This document shows, in pieces, positions 36,102 to 44,715 of a stretch of DNA of 64,000 bases. Every line of letters starts with the position of its first letter. Positions within the stretch are counted from its first letter, which is position 1. A program made the translations under genes and the position numbers. Source of the DNA: Alistipes sp. (GTDB lineage: Bacteria > Bacteroidota > Bacteroidia > Bacteroidales > Rikenellaceae). The stretch is from positions 152,786 to 216,785 of the forward strand of contig NZ_JAHHQJ010000004.1 of assembly GCF_020026455.1 (NCBI RefSeq), written 5' to 3'. Under the pieces are notes generated by a model. The model was given only the letters and a program-made list of their open reading frames with translations, was not told the origin of the DNA and made no database searches.

Positions 36102-36109
36102 CAAAAATA
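36102..36109 (-). promoter_or_regulatory. lipA promoter -7 element
   Basis: The minus strand reads TATTTTTG 26 bases upstream of the lipA ATG in an AT-rich stretch; no -33 TTTG at standard spacing. Confidence 0.6.
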
Positions 36110-36420
36110 AGAAAAAATAATTGAAAAACCCCGTGAATTTTCCATTTATTCTTCCGATGCGGAGTCAGGGATGCCGGAGGGGATGCGGATTTTTTTGGAG
36201 CGAGCCGGAATTTGCCTTATATTTGTCCCCGCAGCGGTTGTCTCCGGCTTGAGCCGGGCCGCGCGTCCGAAAATCATGTGATTCCCTTACCTGCATATCA
36301 ATCGCACATTTGAAACGGCAGTCTGTCGAAGACCGCATCGACGGGGATATTATGCCCTGTTGCATTCTTTGACTCGCTTCGGCAGGCTCCGGCATTTGTT
36401 CAACTTCAAAATGTGCTTTT
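36110..36420. other. Divergent intergenic region lipA / hypothetical gene
   Basis: About 310 bases. It holds the rightward consensus promoter described next and a roughly 190-base leader before the downstream ATG, with no other feature I can support. Confidence 0.5.
36194..36225 (+). promoter_or_regulatory. Promoter of the 36.4 kb hypothetical gene
   Basis: -33 TTTG (36194-36197) and -7 TATATTTG (36218-36225) are 20 bases apart, a full consensus. The next ATG is 195 bases downstream, implying a long leader. Confidence 0.7.
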
Positions 36421-36867
36421 ATGAAAACAATGCAACGCCGCAAGACGGGCTGTCGCCCTGTGGCCCGCCTGCGCGGAACCGAACTGTTGTTGGATGCGGA
36501 TCTTTGCAAATCCGTGGAGGAGATGCATTTACGGGCCATCCGCAAGGCGGAGGGGCTGAAATGCTCTGCCGACCGGCGCGCCTTTGCCGAAAGTGTGGAG
36601 CGGGAGCGGCTCGGCAACTTCTTTCTCCGCATCGGGTCGCGGCCGCGTGCCGTGCGGGCTTACCGGGATGCGGCCCTCGCCTGCTTCAACGGCGACTATT
36701 ACGACAACGGCGACGATATGCTCCCCTGCCGCTTCCTGCGGATTCGTTTTCTGTGGATGGCAGAGAGGGTGATGTCCTGCTGTGCGGGCGATGCGCGGTT
36801 GCGCGCCGTGTTGGCGGATGACCCGCTGTTTCGGGACGAATATCCCCTGCAGCTTGCGCATATTTAG
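36421..36867 (+). CDS. Hypothetical protein
   Basis: 148 residues, with helical-looking composition rich in Arg, Leu and Cys, no signal peptide and no family recognised. Segments such as ERERLGNFFLRIGSRPRAVRAYRDAALACFNGDY look like a folded TPR-like or helical-bundle protein rather than random sequence. A consensus promoter upstream supports expression. Other frames through this stretch look poorer. Confidence 0.65.
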   Translation: MKTMQRRKTGCRPVARLRGTELLLDADLCKSVEEMHLRAIRKAEGLKCSADRRAFAESVERERLGNFFLRIGSRPRAVRAYRDAALACFNGDYYDNGDDMLPCRFLRIRFLWMAERVMSCCAGDARLRAVLADDPLFRDEYPLQLAHI

Positions 36868-36951
36868 CGGGCATCGGCCCGGGAGGCGGGTTTTTCGGGC
36901 GCGGAGCCATGCCGCTGTCGGGGCTGGTTCTGCACCCGCCCGCAAAAGAAA

Positions 36952-36984
36952 AGAGGTCGGATGCCTGGCGGTATCGGACCTCTC
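36952..36984. terminator. Hairpin, likely terminator
   Basis: AGAGGTC pairs with GGACCTCT; the T-rich side lies on the minus strand (TTTTCTTTTGC), so it may serve the leftward araC-type gene as well as the rightward hypothetical gene. Confidence 0.5.
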
Positions 36985-37157
36985 TGGTTAGGTTAGTTAG
37001 GTTAATGAGAGTGGGAGAATCCCACATTTGTTACACAAAGGTAATTGAAATTTATGAAACACCAAATGTTTTGTACTGTTTTTCTAAAAGCTGGCCTTCT
37101 TTTGTTTATAGATTATAATTAAAAAAATTAAAATACTTTCGATTCGTAAGTTTTTGA

Positions 37158-38078
37158 TTAAAGTGCCGCACGGATTTCGGCGGCTTCCGCCGTTTCGTTG
37201 AGGGCCGGTTCGGTGATCAGCGACGTGAGGTGCTTTTGGCGGTAGGTGGCGGGTGTCATCTGATACTCTTTCTTGAAGAGTTTGATGAAATGCGAAGTGT
37301 TGGGGAAGGTGCATTCGTTGCCGATTTCGGAGATGGATTTCGAGGTTGAGATCAGCAGCAGGCGCGAGTGCATCAGTCGCTGGCGGATGTACCACTTGTG
37401 GGGCGGCATCTGGAAGTGGCGGCGGAACTCCTTTTTGAACGAGGTGAGCGAGCGGTTGGTGAGTTTCGAAAGCTCCTCGATCGAGATGTCCTTGAAGATG
37501 TGGTCGTAGACGATCTGTTCGAAATTCTCCTTTGCGGCGTCGACGTTGCTCAGCAGTTTGCTTTTGATGCAGCAGTCTTCGTGGGAGGCGATCAGGTAGA
37601 TCAACTCGGTCATCTTGATGTTCTCGGCCGTTTCGTCGTGGCGGAAATCCTCGTCGCGCAGATAATTGTTGGTGTTGATGAAAAAGTTGCGCAGCGAATT
37701 CCATGCGGGCATGGCGACGTGCGAACGGTTGCGGCAGTTTTCGCACGAATGTTCGTTCGAAATGTTCAGTCCGTAGGAGATGTTCAGATGCATCAGGATG
37801 CGCTGCAGGTCGTCGGGCGTGTAATAGAAGAGCACCTGTTCGAATGGCTGGCCGCCTTCGGGGAAGTTCTCAATGTAGTGGTGTCCGATGCCCAGATAGA
37901 AGACGTCGCCGCGCGAAAGGGTCTGACGCTTGTCGCCGTCGTAGATGTACTTTGTCCCGCGGAGGATGTAGCCGATTGCATAGCGCGAAAGAACCTGCGG
38001 TTGGATACCGTTGTGAAGCGACTCGACATACTTCACAATCATCGGTTGTTGAACCGATGAATTCATTGAATTCTTCAT
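37158..38078 (-). CDS. AraC-family transcriptional regulator
   Basis: 306 residues. The N-terminal cupin-like sensor (about 1-175) has RGTKYIYDGDKRQTLSRGDVFYLGIGHHYIENFPEGG. The C-terminal AraC/XylS DNA-binding domain (about 185-285) has two helix-turn-helix units, seen as SIEELSKLTNRSLTSFKKEF and SISEIGNECTFPNTSHFIKLFKKEY, then MTPATYRQKH. Ligand and target genes are unknown; it stands alone between the hypothetical gene and a membrane protein gene. Confidence 0.93.
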   Translation of the reverse strand: MKNSMNSSVQQPMIVKYVESLHNGIQPQVLSRYAIGYILRGTKYIYDGDKRQTLSRGDVFYLGIGHHYIENFPEGGQPFEQVLFYYTPDDLQRILMHLNISYGLNISNEHSCENCRNRSHVAMPAWNSLRNFFINTNNYLRDEDFRHDETAENIKMTELIYLIASHEDCCIKSKLLSNVDAAKENFEQIVYDHIFKDISIEELSKLTNRSLTSFKKEFRRHFQMPPHKWYIRQRLMHSRLLLISTSKSISEIGNECTFPNTSHFIKLFKKEYQMTPATYRQKHLTSLITEPALNETAEAAEIRAAL

Positions 38079-38134
38079 AGAAGTTGTAATTTAAGTTTTT
38101 CTGAACAAAGCATTGCGTCACTGTTGTTCGTTCT

Positions 38135-38142
38135 CAAATATA
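38135..38142 (-). promoter_or_regulatory. Promoter -7 element of the AraC-type gene
   Basis: The minus strand reads TATATTTG 56 bases upstream of the ATG in an AT-rich spacer. Confidence 0.55.
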
Positions 38143-38190
38143 CAATTAAAACTTTTCAATCTACTATAAAGAATAGAATATTTGGACGCA

Positions 38191-38211
38191 AAACAGCAAA
38201 AAGAGCTGTTT
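38191..38211 (-). terminator. Terminator-like hairpin after the membrane protein gene
   Basis: AAACAGC pairs with GCTGTTT; followed on the minus strand by TTGCG. It lies 24 bases after the stop. Confidence 0.5.
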
Positions 38212-38235
38212 GTATCATATATTAAACTAAATATA

Positions 38236-39258
38236 TTATTGCAATATTGCGCTGATAACACCTGCGCCGAGCAGGAGCAGGTAGAGCAGGAGCGCGATTA
38301 CCCGGTGGATGCGCACGAACATGAAGGGCAGCAGTACGGCCGACGGTACGGCTGCAAGGGCGATGGTTTCGGGGCTGGCGGTGGGAGTGCACAGGGCGCC
38401 GACGGTCAGCAGGAGCACACTAATGGTGAAGATGAATAGAAGGCGCGGTTTGGTGCCGAGGGCGTAGCTGTCCGAGAGGAAGAACAGCAGGGCCGTCAGG
38501 TCGAGGAGGAGGACGGCGCCCGGCAGGATGAGGTTTGGCAGGGGTGTCGCGAGGAGTAGCGACAGCGGTATTCCGGTGATGAATGCCCGTCCCGACTCCG
38601 CAACAGGAGCGAGAAACTCGCCTCCGGCGCCCCAGTTGACGTAGCAGAGCGTGAGGGCGGGCAGCAGCAGGCCCGCAACGGCAACGGTGACTTCGCGCAG
38701 CGTGCGCCGGAAAAGCATAACGGCCGGCGGCAGCAGGAGCAACAGCGGCGTTGCGGCCGTGATGACGAGTGGCAGCAGTCCGGTGTAGAGCGAGGCGCGG
38801 AAAATTGAGTCGAAGCCGAAGCCATTGCAGAACGAACGGCAGAAATTCTTCGTGGCGAGGGCCAGCAGGGCTGATGCGGTGAAGGTCGTCAGGCTGTCGC
38901 CGCCGACGGACAGGCCGCAGGCAATGGCCCCGTAGAGCGGGATGGCGAGACAGGTTCCGACGGCGTAGAGGTTGTAGCGGACGGTGAGACGCCCGATGGA
39001 CATGCCCGTGAAGAGCATCAGCAACCCGGCGATCCAGCGTGCCCAGACGGGGTGTGCTGCCTGGAACTGACCCAGCAGCTCCCCGGGCGATGCGACCGCA
39101 AGTCCTTCGGCGGCATTCCGCCCGATAGCGGCGGCCTGGCCGGCCTGCGCGGCTGTGGACATGACCGGGTCGCCCGCGTTCCACATCGCTACGACGGCGA
39201 GTGCGGCGAGGGTCAGAAAGGCCGGAACGAGCGGCTGCCGTGCGATGTCGAATTTCAT
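38236..39258 (-). CDS. DUF6427-like multi-spanning membrane protein
   Basis: 340 residues from the ATG of MKFDIARQPLVPAFLTLAAL; a TTG-start extension is less likely. About nine to ten hydrophobic segments span most of the length. It resembles a Bacteroidetes-specific inner-membrane family (DUF6427) of unknown role. It is divergent from rnhB, with the two -7 elements only 23 bases apart. Confidence 0.78.
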   Translation of the reverse strand: MKFDIARQPLVPAFLTLAALAVVAMWNAGDPVMSTAAQAGQAAAIGRNAAEGLAVASPGELLGQFQAAHPVWARWIAGLLMLFTGMSIGRLTVRYNLYAVGTCLAIPLYGAIACGLSVGGDSLTTFTASALLALATKNFCRSFCNGFGFDSIFRASLYTGLLPLVITAATPLLLLLPPAVMLFRRTLREVTVAVAGLLLPALTLCYVNWGAGGEFLAPVAESGRAFITGIPLSLLLATPLPNLILPGAVLLLDLTALLFFLSDSYALGTKPRLLFIFTISVLLLTVGALCTPTASPETIALAAVPSAVLLPFMFVRIHRVIALLLYLLLLGAGVISAILQ

Positions 39259-39279
39259 GTCTGGGGCTTTTTCTCCGGA

Positions 39280-39287
39280 CAAAATTA
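39280..39287 (-). promoter_or_regulatory. -7 element of the membrane protein gene
   Basis: The minus strand reads TAATTTTG, 21 bases upstream of the preferred ATG. It is back-to-back with the rnhB -7 element. Confidence 0.55.
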
Positions 39288-39310
39288 GCGAAAAAAGACG
39301 GAATAATCCG

Positions 39311-39318
39311 TAACTTTG
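39311..39318 (+). promoter_or_regulatory. rnhB -7 element, close to the ATG
   Basis: TAACTTTG ends seven bases before the rnhB start codon, leaving almost no leader. Confidence 0.6.
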
Positions 39319-39325
39319 TGGCGCG

Positions 39326-39925
39326 ATGTTAGAAAACCAGTATCAATACGACCTTCCGGAAGCCGGTTGCGACGAAGCCGGGCGGGGATGTCTGGCCGGA
39401 CCGGTGTTTGCTGCGGCCGTGATGCTGCCGCCCGATTTCCACGACCCGTTGCTCAACGACTCGAAGCAGATGAGCGAACGCAACCGCGAGAAACTGCGGG
39501 TCATCATCGAGCGCGAGGCCGTCGCATGGGCCGTCGAGGCGGTTTCCGCCGCGCGGATCGACGAGATCAATATCCTGAACGCTTCGTTCGAGGGCATGTC
39601 GCTGGCTGTGGTGCGTCTCGATCCCGCTCCGGCGTTTCTGGCCATTGACGGCAACCGCTTCCGCACACGTCTTGAAATTCCCTGGCGCTGCATCGTCAAG
39701 GGCGATGGCAAATATGCCGATATTGCCGCGGCCTCGGTGCTTGCCAAAACCCACCGTGACGAGTATATGCTCCGTATCGCCGAGGAGTTTCCCCAATACG
39801 GCTGGGCGAAGAACAAGGGCTATCCGACGCGCGAGCATCGTCTGGCCATCCGCGAGCACGGCCTCACACCCCACCACCGGCTGACATTCAACCACGAGAT
39901 CGATCAGCTGGAGTTCCCCTTCTGA
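39326..39925 (+). CDS. rnhB: Ribonuclease HII
   Basis: 199 residues. The DEAGRG active-site motif is in GCDEAGRGCLAGPVFAAAV near the N-terminus, with further acidic residues in FLAIDGNRF and KTHRDEYM. It removes RNA from RNA:DNA hybrids, including single ribonucleotides in DNA. It has its own promoter and ends before a strong bidirectional terminator. Confidence 0.97.
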   Translation: MLENQYQYDLPEAGCDEAGRGCLAGPVFAAAVMLPPDFHDPLLNDSKQMSERNREKLRVIIEREAVAWAVEAVSAARIDEINILNASFEGMSLAVVRLDPAPAFLAIDGNRFRTRLEIPWRCIVKGDGKYADIAAASVLAKTHRDEYMLRIAEEFPQYGWAKNKGYPTREHRLAIREHGLTPHHRLTFNHEIDQLEFPF

Positions 39926-39997
39926 CTTCCTTTTTCCTCCTTTTCCCGGTGTTTCCGCTGGCTTGCGGAGTGTGTGGTGCCTGTACCGTTGGGCAAC

Positions 39998-40030
39998 AAA
40001 AAAGAGCAGGCGGTAAACCTGCTCTTTTTT
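39998..40030. terminator. Bidirectional terminator between rnhB and exbD
   Basis: Arms AAAAAAGAGCAGG and CCTGCTCTTTTTT with a seven-base loop. It serves rnhB and the converging exbB-exbD operon. Confidence 0.95.
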
Positions 40031-40047
40031 CAACTGAAATCTCCGGA

Positions 40048-40518
40048 TCAGTAACCCATCGACTTGGAAGCCGCATAGGAGAGTTTCAGGGCGTTGGCAC
40101 GACGCAGCTCCTGCTTGACGTCGGTCACGATACCCATTTTGGTTGCTTCGTCAGCCTTGAGGCAGATCGTCATCGAAGCACGGTCTGCTTCGGAGAGTTT
40201 GTCGCGCTCGGCGGCTACGAAGTCCAGGATGTCCCGGGTCGATTTGTAAGAGTCGTTCAACTGGATGCGCGGCGCGGTTCCGAACTTTGCCTGCATCATC
40301 ATTGCCGGAGGACCGATGTGGATGAAACTAACGAGCGATTTCTTCTCGAGCTTCTGTACTTCGGTTGCTTCCGGAAGTTTGTATCTCACCAGCAATTCCT
40401 GATCGCGCATGGTCGTCGAGACCATAAAGAAGAAGAGGATCATGAAGATCACGTCAGGAAGCGAAGCGGTCGAGATAGGGGGCAGACCTTTGCTGCCCTT
40501 CTTTTTCATTACTGCCAT
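40048..40518 (-). CDS. exbD: ExbD/TolR-family protein (second)
   Basis: 156 residues. Basic N-terminus, one transmembrane segment holding the proton-path Asp (LPDVIFMILFFFMVSTTM), then a periplasmic domain. With ExbB it uses the proton motive force to energise TonB-dependent outer-membrane transport. It starts three bases after the preceding exbD stop. Two exbD genes in a row is common in Bacteroidetes. Confidence 0.93.
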   Translation of the reverse strand: MAVMKKKGSKGLPPISTASLPDVIFMILFFFMVSTTMRDQELLVRYKLPEATEVQKLEKKSLVSFIHIGPPAMMMQAKFGTAPRIQLNDSYKSTRDILDFVAAERDKLSEADRASMTICLKADEATKMGIVTDVKQELRRANALKLSYAASKSMGY

Positions 40519-40521
40519 GGC

Positions 40522-41127
40522 TTACTTCTTAATGTTACGCGGTTCAGCCTCCGAAATCTTCAGAGGTACGGCTTTCGATACTGCATTGCGCAACTCCTCG
40601 GGAAGATCCGCGAATTTTGCGCCGAATTTACGCTGTGCCACTTCGTCACGCACTTCGTTGAATGCGCGCGTGAGTTCGTTCTGCACCATGATATAGGACT
40701 GGTAGCCCGTATCGCGGGTCGTCTGCAACGAGACGACGCCTTCGCTCACGGGGTATACCCACTTGTCGCCGTCGGGAAGCTCAATGTCCTTGTCCGCCTT
40801 CTCGGGCAGGTTCTCGTCGTCCATCGGGTTGAGGATGAACTCTTTGGTCCTGTCCTTGAGCTGGCGCAGGTCGATCGCCTCCTGTTTTCCCGAAGTTCCT
40901 GCCATGATGTCACCTCTACCATTGATGAACACCAGGAAGAGGTTGCGCTCCTTGACCTTGACTTCATCCTGGGGTTGATCCTCAGGAGGCATCGGCGGAA
41001 GCATGCGCACCAGACCCGTGTCGGTATTCATGGTAGTGGCCACCAGGAAGAAAATCAGCAGCAGGAAGGCGATGTCGGCCATAGAACCGGCATTGATCTC
41101 CTGGATTTTTCTTTTATCTGTTGCCAT
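40522..41127 (-). CDS. exbD: ExbD/TolR-family protein (first)
   Basis: 201 residues. The membrane segment contains the conserved Asp (SMADIAFLLLIFFLVATTM). The periplasmic domain is longer than in the second copy and has an acidic middle (NPMDDENLPEKADKDIELPD). A partner of ExbB in the inner-membrane energising complex. It follows the small membrane protein gene by 14 bases. Confidence 0.93.
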   Translation of the reverse strand: MATDKRKIQEINAGSMADIAFLLLIFFLVATTMNTDTGLVRMLPPMPPEDQPQDEVKVKERNLFLVFINGRGDIMAGTSGKQEAIDLRQLKDRTKEFILNPMDDENLPEKADKDIELPDGDKWVYPVSEGVVSLQTTRDTGYQSYIMVQNELTRAFNEVRDEVAQRKFGAKFADLPEELRNAVSKAVPLKISEAEPRNIKK

Positions 41128-41141
41128 TGTTTCTTACTCGG

Positions 41142-41561
41142 TTATTTGAATGCGCCCCAGATCTCGGTTGCGATGGCCGTCACGAATGCGGCGACACATG
41201 CAACATAGGTTACGAGGATGCTCGTTTCGGTAATTACGGTTTCACCGTGGCCAAAGAACCCGTTGTTCTGCAGGTCGACGATGTTCACCGTGTGGCCTGC
41301 CGAGTAGAAGTACGACACGCCCACGATCAGGATGATCAACGCCAGAGACAGGATGGTTCCCTTGATGCCTGCCGGGTTCTGAATCATTCCGAAAACGGCG
41401 CAGAAAATGGCCGCAGCGACAGCGAACACGAAGAGGAAGTAGCCCCACATCAGGTTCATGCTGATCGATGCGTCCGAGCCGCCGGTAGCGATCGCGTAGA
41501 CCATGAGGACTACGGTGATAGCCATCAGAATGCCCAGCATTATGTTTAAAATCTTTTTCAT
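41142..41561 (-). CDS. Small membrane protein of the exb operon
   Basis: 139 residues with about four hydrophobic segments (ILNIMLGILMAITVVLMVYAIA, YFLFVFAVAAAIFCAVFGM, GTILSLALIILIVGVSYFY and VTYVACVAAFVTAIATE). No family is assigned. Its position between exbB and exbD is conserved in many Bacteroidales, so a role in the ExbB/ExbD complex is plausible but not shown here. Confidence 0.8.
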   Translation of the reverse strand: MKKILNIMLGILMAITVVLMVYAIATGGSDASISMNLMWGYFLFVFAVAAAIFCAVFGMIQNPAGIKGTILSLALIILIVGVSYFYSAGHTVNIVDLQNNGFFGHGETVITETSILVTYVACVAAFVTAIATEIWGAFK

Positions 41562-41589
41562 AATTGCTTTTGACTTTTTCAGCGTTCGA

Positions 41590-42342
41590 TTATTTCTTGT
41601 TGTAAGCCGTCAGAATATCCATCAGCGTGATGGACGAATCCTCCATATCGTTCACGAGCGAGTCGATTTTCGAAACGATATAGTTGTAGAACAGCTGAAG
41701 AACAACCGCCGCGATAAGACCCATGAGGGTCGTCAGCAGAGCGACCTTGATACCACCTGCAACCAGCGTCGGGCTGATGTCACCGGCAGCCTGGATGGCG
41801 TCGAACGCCGCGATCATACCGACAACGGTACCCATAAATCCCAACATGGGCGAGAGGGCGATGAACAGGCCGATCCACGAGAGACCCGACTCCATCTGGC
41901 CGGTCTGTACCGAACCGTAGGAAACGACGGCTTTCTCAACAGCGTCGAGACCCTGGTCGTAACGGTCCAGACCCTGGTAGTAGATCGAAGCGATCGGGCC
42001 GCGGGTGTTGCGGCAAACTTCCTTGGCAGCCTCGATACCGCCGTTCTTGAGAGCCTCCTCGACGGATGCGATGAGTTTCTTCGAGTTGATCGTCGAAAGC
42101 GACAGGTACAGAATGCGCTCGATGGCAACGGCCAGACCGATTACCAAGCAGAGGAGCACCGGAAGCATCCACTCCCAGCCGCCTTCGAGGAACTTCTGCA
42201 TCATGACGTGGTGCATGCTGTCGCCTGCGATCTGGGTTTCAGCGGCAACCGTTTCGGTTGCGGCAGCGGCATCCTGTGCGAACGCACTAACGGTACCCAA
42301 TACGGACAGGGCAGCCGACGGAATCAAAAAAAGTTTTTTCAT
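41590..42342 (-). CDS. exbB: ExbB/TolQ/MotA-family proton channel protein
   Basis: 250 residues: signal-like N-terminus, a membrane segment near 50-75, and the MotA/TolQ/ExbB core with two C-terminal membrane helices (WIGLFIALSPMLGFMGTVVGMI and GGIKVALLTTLMGLIAAVVLQLF). It forms the pentameric channel that holds ExbD dimers. First gene of the four-gene operon. Confidence 0.95.
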   Translation of the reverse strand: MKKLFLIPSAALSVLGTVSAFAQDAAAATETVAAETQIAGDSMHHVMMQKFLEGGWEWMLPVLLCLVIGLAVAIERILYLSLSTINSKKLIASVEEALKNGGIEAAKEVCRNTRGPIASIYYQGLDRYDQGLDAVEKAVVSYGSVQTGQMESGLSWIGLFIALSPMLGFMGTVVGMIAAFDAIQAAGDISPTLVAGGIKVALLTTLMGLIAAVVLQLFYNYIVSKIDSLVNDMEDSSITLMDILTAYNKK

Positions 42343-42705
42343 AGTTGTGTTGGATAAATTAAATTTTGATTAGTTGATCTTTTTATTGTTGTGTTTTGGT
42401 TTCTTCTTTTCCGGTCGGCCGGGCTTTCCGGTCGGGCGTTTCCGGCAGATTATTTTTTCATTAAAAATAATTATTTTTTTTGTCTTTGGCAACGTTTGCG
42501 GCGTCCTTTTGTGCTCCGGTGCAGTTGTCGAAGTCCGTTCCTGCACGTAAAACCCAATCCCGGATAATCCATCCTGGACCCGATCAAGTAGTTGTCAATC
42601 AATCTTTTTGCCTGTTTGCTACGCCTGCCTCAGCCCAATGGTCCCGGCGGAAAGGGTACGTTAGCAGTGCGAAATATAGAAAAAAAAATTGTTACGTGCA
42701 ATGTC
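42343..42705. other. Intergenic region exbB / ansA with repeated TTTCCGGTCGG
   Basis: About 360 bases. Near exbB it has direct repeats of TTTCCGGTCGG (about 42408-42440) and an A/T-only stretch around 42452-42481 that can fold (ATTATTTTT against AAAAATAAT). It probably holds the exbB promoter and the ansA 3' end, but I see no TAnnTTTG match. No gene is supported. Confidence 0.45.
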
Positions 42706-43734
42706 TTATGCCGTAAATTCTCCGCGCAGAGGCTTGCGCAGGAGCATGCGGGTCTCTTCGTCCGGCAGTTCCAGCCCGAGGACGTACATCAGTTTGGTCA
42801 CGGCGGCCTCGGTGGTCATGTCGTAGCCGCACAGGACGCCTGTTTTTTGCAGTTTGAGCCCCGTTTCGTACAGTTCCATCGAGACGCGGCCTGCGCCGCA
42901 CTGCGTGATGTTGAGGAGGATGATTCCGCGGGCTATGGCCTCTTCGATGACGCGGATGAACCATTCGGAGGTGGGGGCATTGCCCGCGCCGAAGGTTTCG
43001 AGCACCACGGCCCGCAGTCCCGGAGCCGAGAACATGGCCCGCAGGATCTCCTCGCCCATTCCCGGGAAGAGTTTGATCAACTCGATGCCTCCGGAGAGCT
43101 TCGTGGCGATGCGCAGCTGCTCCGGCGCCTCGTCGGGCTGCAGGATTGCCGGGAGGTTGTAGGCAATGTTGACGCCGACTTCGGCCAGCGGCGGGTAGTT
43201 GTAGGAGCGGAAGGCGCTCAGGGCCTCGGCGCTGCGTTTGGTGGTGCGGTTGGCGCGGAAGAGGCGGTTTTGGAAATAGAGCGACACCTCGGGGACCTCG
43301 GGGCGGTCGCCGATGCGTGCTCCGGCGATTTCGATGGCCGTGATGAGATTCTCTCGTCCGTCGGTGCGCAGCACGCCGATCGGGATCTGGCTTCCGGTGA
43401 AGACCACGGGTTTGGCGAGATTTTCGAGCATGAAGCTCAGGGCCGATGCCGTATAGGACATGGTGTCGGTCCCGTGCAGCACGACGAATCCGTCGTAGCG
43501 GGCATAGTTGTCGCGGATCAGGCGGGCGAGGGCCACCCAGTTTGCCGGCTCCACGTTCGAGGAGTCGATCACGGGCGACATCGTGTGTACGTCGATGTCG
43601 ACATTGAGGCGTTTCAGCGAGGGGAATTCGTCGTAGATACCGCTGAAGTCGAAGGGGACCAGTGCCCCAGTGGCGGCGTCGGTCTTCATGCCGATGGTCC
43701 CGCCCGTGTAGATGATCAGAATGGAGGATCGCAT
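42706..43734 (-). CDS. ansA: Type I L-asparaginase
   Basis: 342 residues. The catalytic Thr motifs TGGTIG (near residue 10) and HGTDTM are present. There is no signal peptide, so it is cytoplasmic. It hydrolyses Asn to Asp and ammonia. It starts seven bases after a 41-codon ORF that links it to tatD and dprA, so it is the last gene of a coupled operon. Confidence 0.95.
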   Translation of the reverse strand: MRSSILIIYTGGTIGMKTDAATGALVPFDFSGIYDEFPSLKRLNVDIDVHTMSPVIDSSNVEPANWVALARLIRDNYARYDGFVVLHGTDTMSYTASALSFMLENLAKPVVFTGSQIPIGVLRTDGRENLITAIEIAGARIGDRPEVPEVSLYFQNRLFRANRTTKRSAEALSAFRSYNYPPLAEVGVNIAYNLPAILQPDEAPEQLRIATKLSGGIELIKLFPGMGEEILRAMFSAPGLRAVVLETFGAGNAPTSEWFIRVIEEAIARGIILLNITQCGAGRVSMELYETGLKLQKTGVLCGYDMTTEAAVTKLMYVLGLELPDEETRMLLRKPLRGEFTA

Positions 43735-43741
43735 AGCGTTT

Positions 43742-43867
43742 TTATTTCTCTAATGTTTCGATCAGAAAGCTCACGGGACGAAACCCGTCGTTGCAGGAGA
43801 TCATCGCCGAGGCGGGATTTTTCATCCAGCCGTCGTAGATGTTCGTGCCGCCGTGTGCCAGTGTCAT
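43742..43867 (-). CDS. Small ORF (41 aa) between tatD and ansA
   Basis: An uninterrupted ORF that starts in an ATGA overlap with the tatD stop and ends seven bases before the ansA start, filling the gap exactly. The peptide begins MTLAHGGTNIYDGWMKNPAS and ends SFLIETLEK; it has no signal peptide or membrane segment and no family I know. The tight coupling on both sides is what argues for a real gene. A decayed fragment of a larger gene is the main alternative. Confidence 0.5.
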   Translation of the reverse strand: MTLAHGGTNIYDGWMKNPASAMISCNDGFRPVSFLIETLEK

Positions 43868-44715
43868 GCTTTTTCGGGCCGGGGAAGGCCGTTGTTTGAT
43901 GTGGGGAACCCCGAGAGTTCTGGCGCCGGTCCGAACACGCGGGCGGCATTGGCCGTCGTCGCTTCCGCGACCTCTTCCGGGGTGAGCCCCTTGATCTGGG
44001 CGACTTTTTCGCAGATGTGGCGCACGTAGGCCGATTCGTTGCGCTCGCCCCGGTGAGGTGCGGGCGTCAGATAGGGGCAGTCGGTTTCGAGCACGAGGTC
44101 CCGCAGCTCCATTTCGCCCACGACTCCGGCCAGCCTGCTCTTTTTAAAGGTCACCACGCCGCCGATGCCGAAAACGAAATCGCCGTACTCCTTCAGTCGG
44201 CGGTAGGTTTCGATTCCGTCGGAATAGGCGTGAAAAACGCCCCTGACACCCCGGCCGCGGTATTCGTGCATGATGGCGACGGTTTCGGGCCAGGCGTCGC
44301 GCGTATGTACGGCGATCGGCAGTCCGTGTTGCAGCGAAAGGTCGATCTGGCGGCGGAAGGCCTCGATCTGCTCTTCCCGGAAATCGCGGCTCCAGTAGAG
44401 ATCCAGCCCGATTTCGCCCACGGCGCAGAACCCTGCGATTCCCTCGGGCGGCCGTTGCAGGTAGCCTTCCGCCAGAGCAAGTTCGTCGCGCCAGCGGGGA
44501 TTGTCGTTCACCGACGTGGGGTGCAGCCCCATCATCGGAATGCACCGCTCCGGGTGTAGGCGGCACAGTGCGAACAGCCGCTCGTGACTCTCCGAGTCGA
44601 TGGCCGGGAGCAGCAGCCGCCCGACCCCTTCGGCCGCGGCACGCGCCAAAGCCTCTTCGCGGTCGTGGTCGAACGCTTCGTCGTAGAGGTGTGAATGTGT
44701 ATCTGTCAGTTTCAT
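43864..44715 (-). CDS. TatD-family metal-dependent hydrolase
   Basis: 283 residues from the ATG of MKLTDTHSHLYDEAFDH; the first metal site is HSH. Later motifs include GEIGLDLYW and the C-terminal VLETDCPYLTPAPHRG with the Asp-rich metal site. TatD enzymes are nucleases acting on DNA ends. Its start overlaps the dprA stop (ATGA) and its stop overlaps the small ORF. Confidence 0.93.
   Translation of the reverse strand: MKLTDTHSHLYDEAFDHDREEALARAAAEGVGRLLLPAIDSESHERLFALCRLHPERCIPMMGLHPTSVNDNPRWRDELALAEGYLQRPPEGIAGFCAVGEIGLDLYWSRDFREEQIEAFRRQIDLSLQHGLPIAVHTRDAWPETVAIMHEYRGRGVRGVFHAYSDGIETYRRLKEYGDFVFGIGGVVTFKKSRLAGVVGEMELRDLVLETDCPYLTPAPHRGERNESAYVRHICEKVAQIKGLTPEEVAEATTANAARVFGPAPELSGFPTSNNGLPRPEKA

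Noticed and set aside
36985..37005. GGTTAGGTTAGTTAGGTTAA stretch
   Set aside because: It resembles a telomere-like repeat but is short, irregular and next to an ordinary hairpin; treated as simple sequence.
38182..38439. Rightward frame starting in the AraC/DUF6427 spacer
   Set aside because: It runs antisense into the membrane protein gene and has Gln/Glu/Gly-rich shadow composition.
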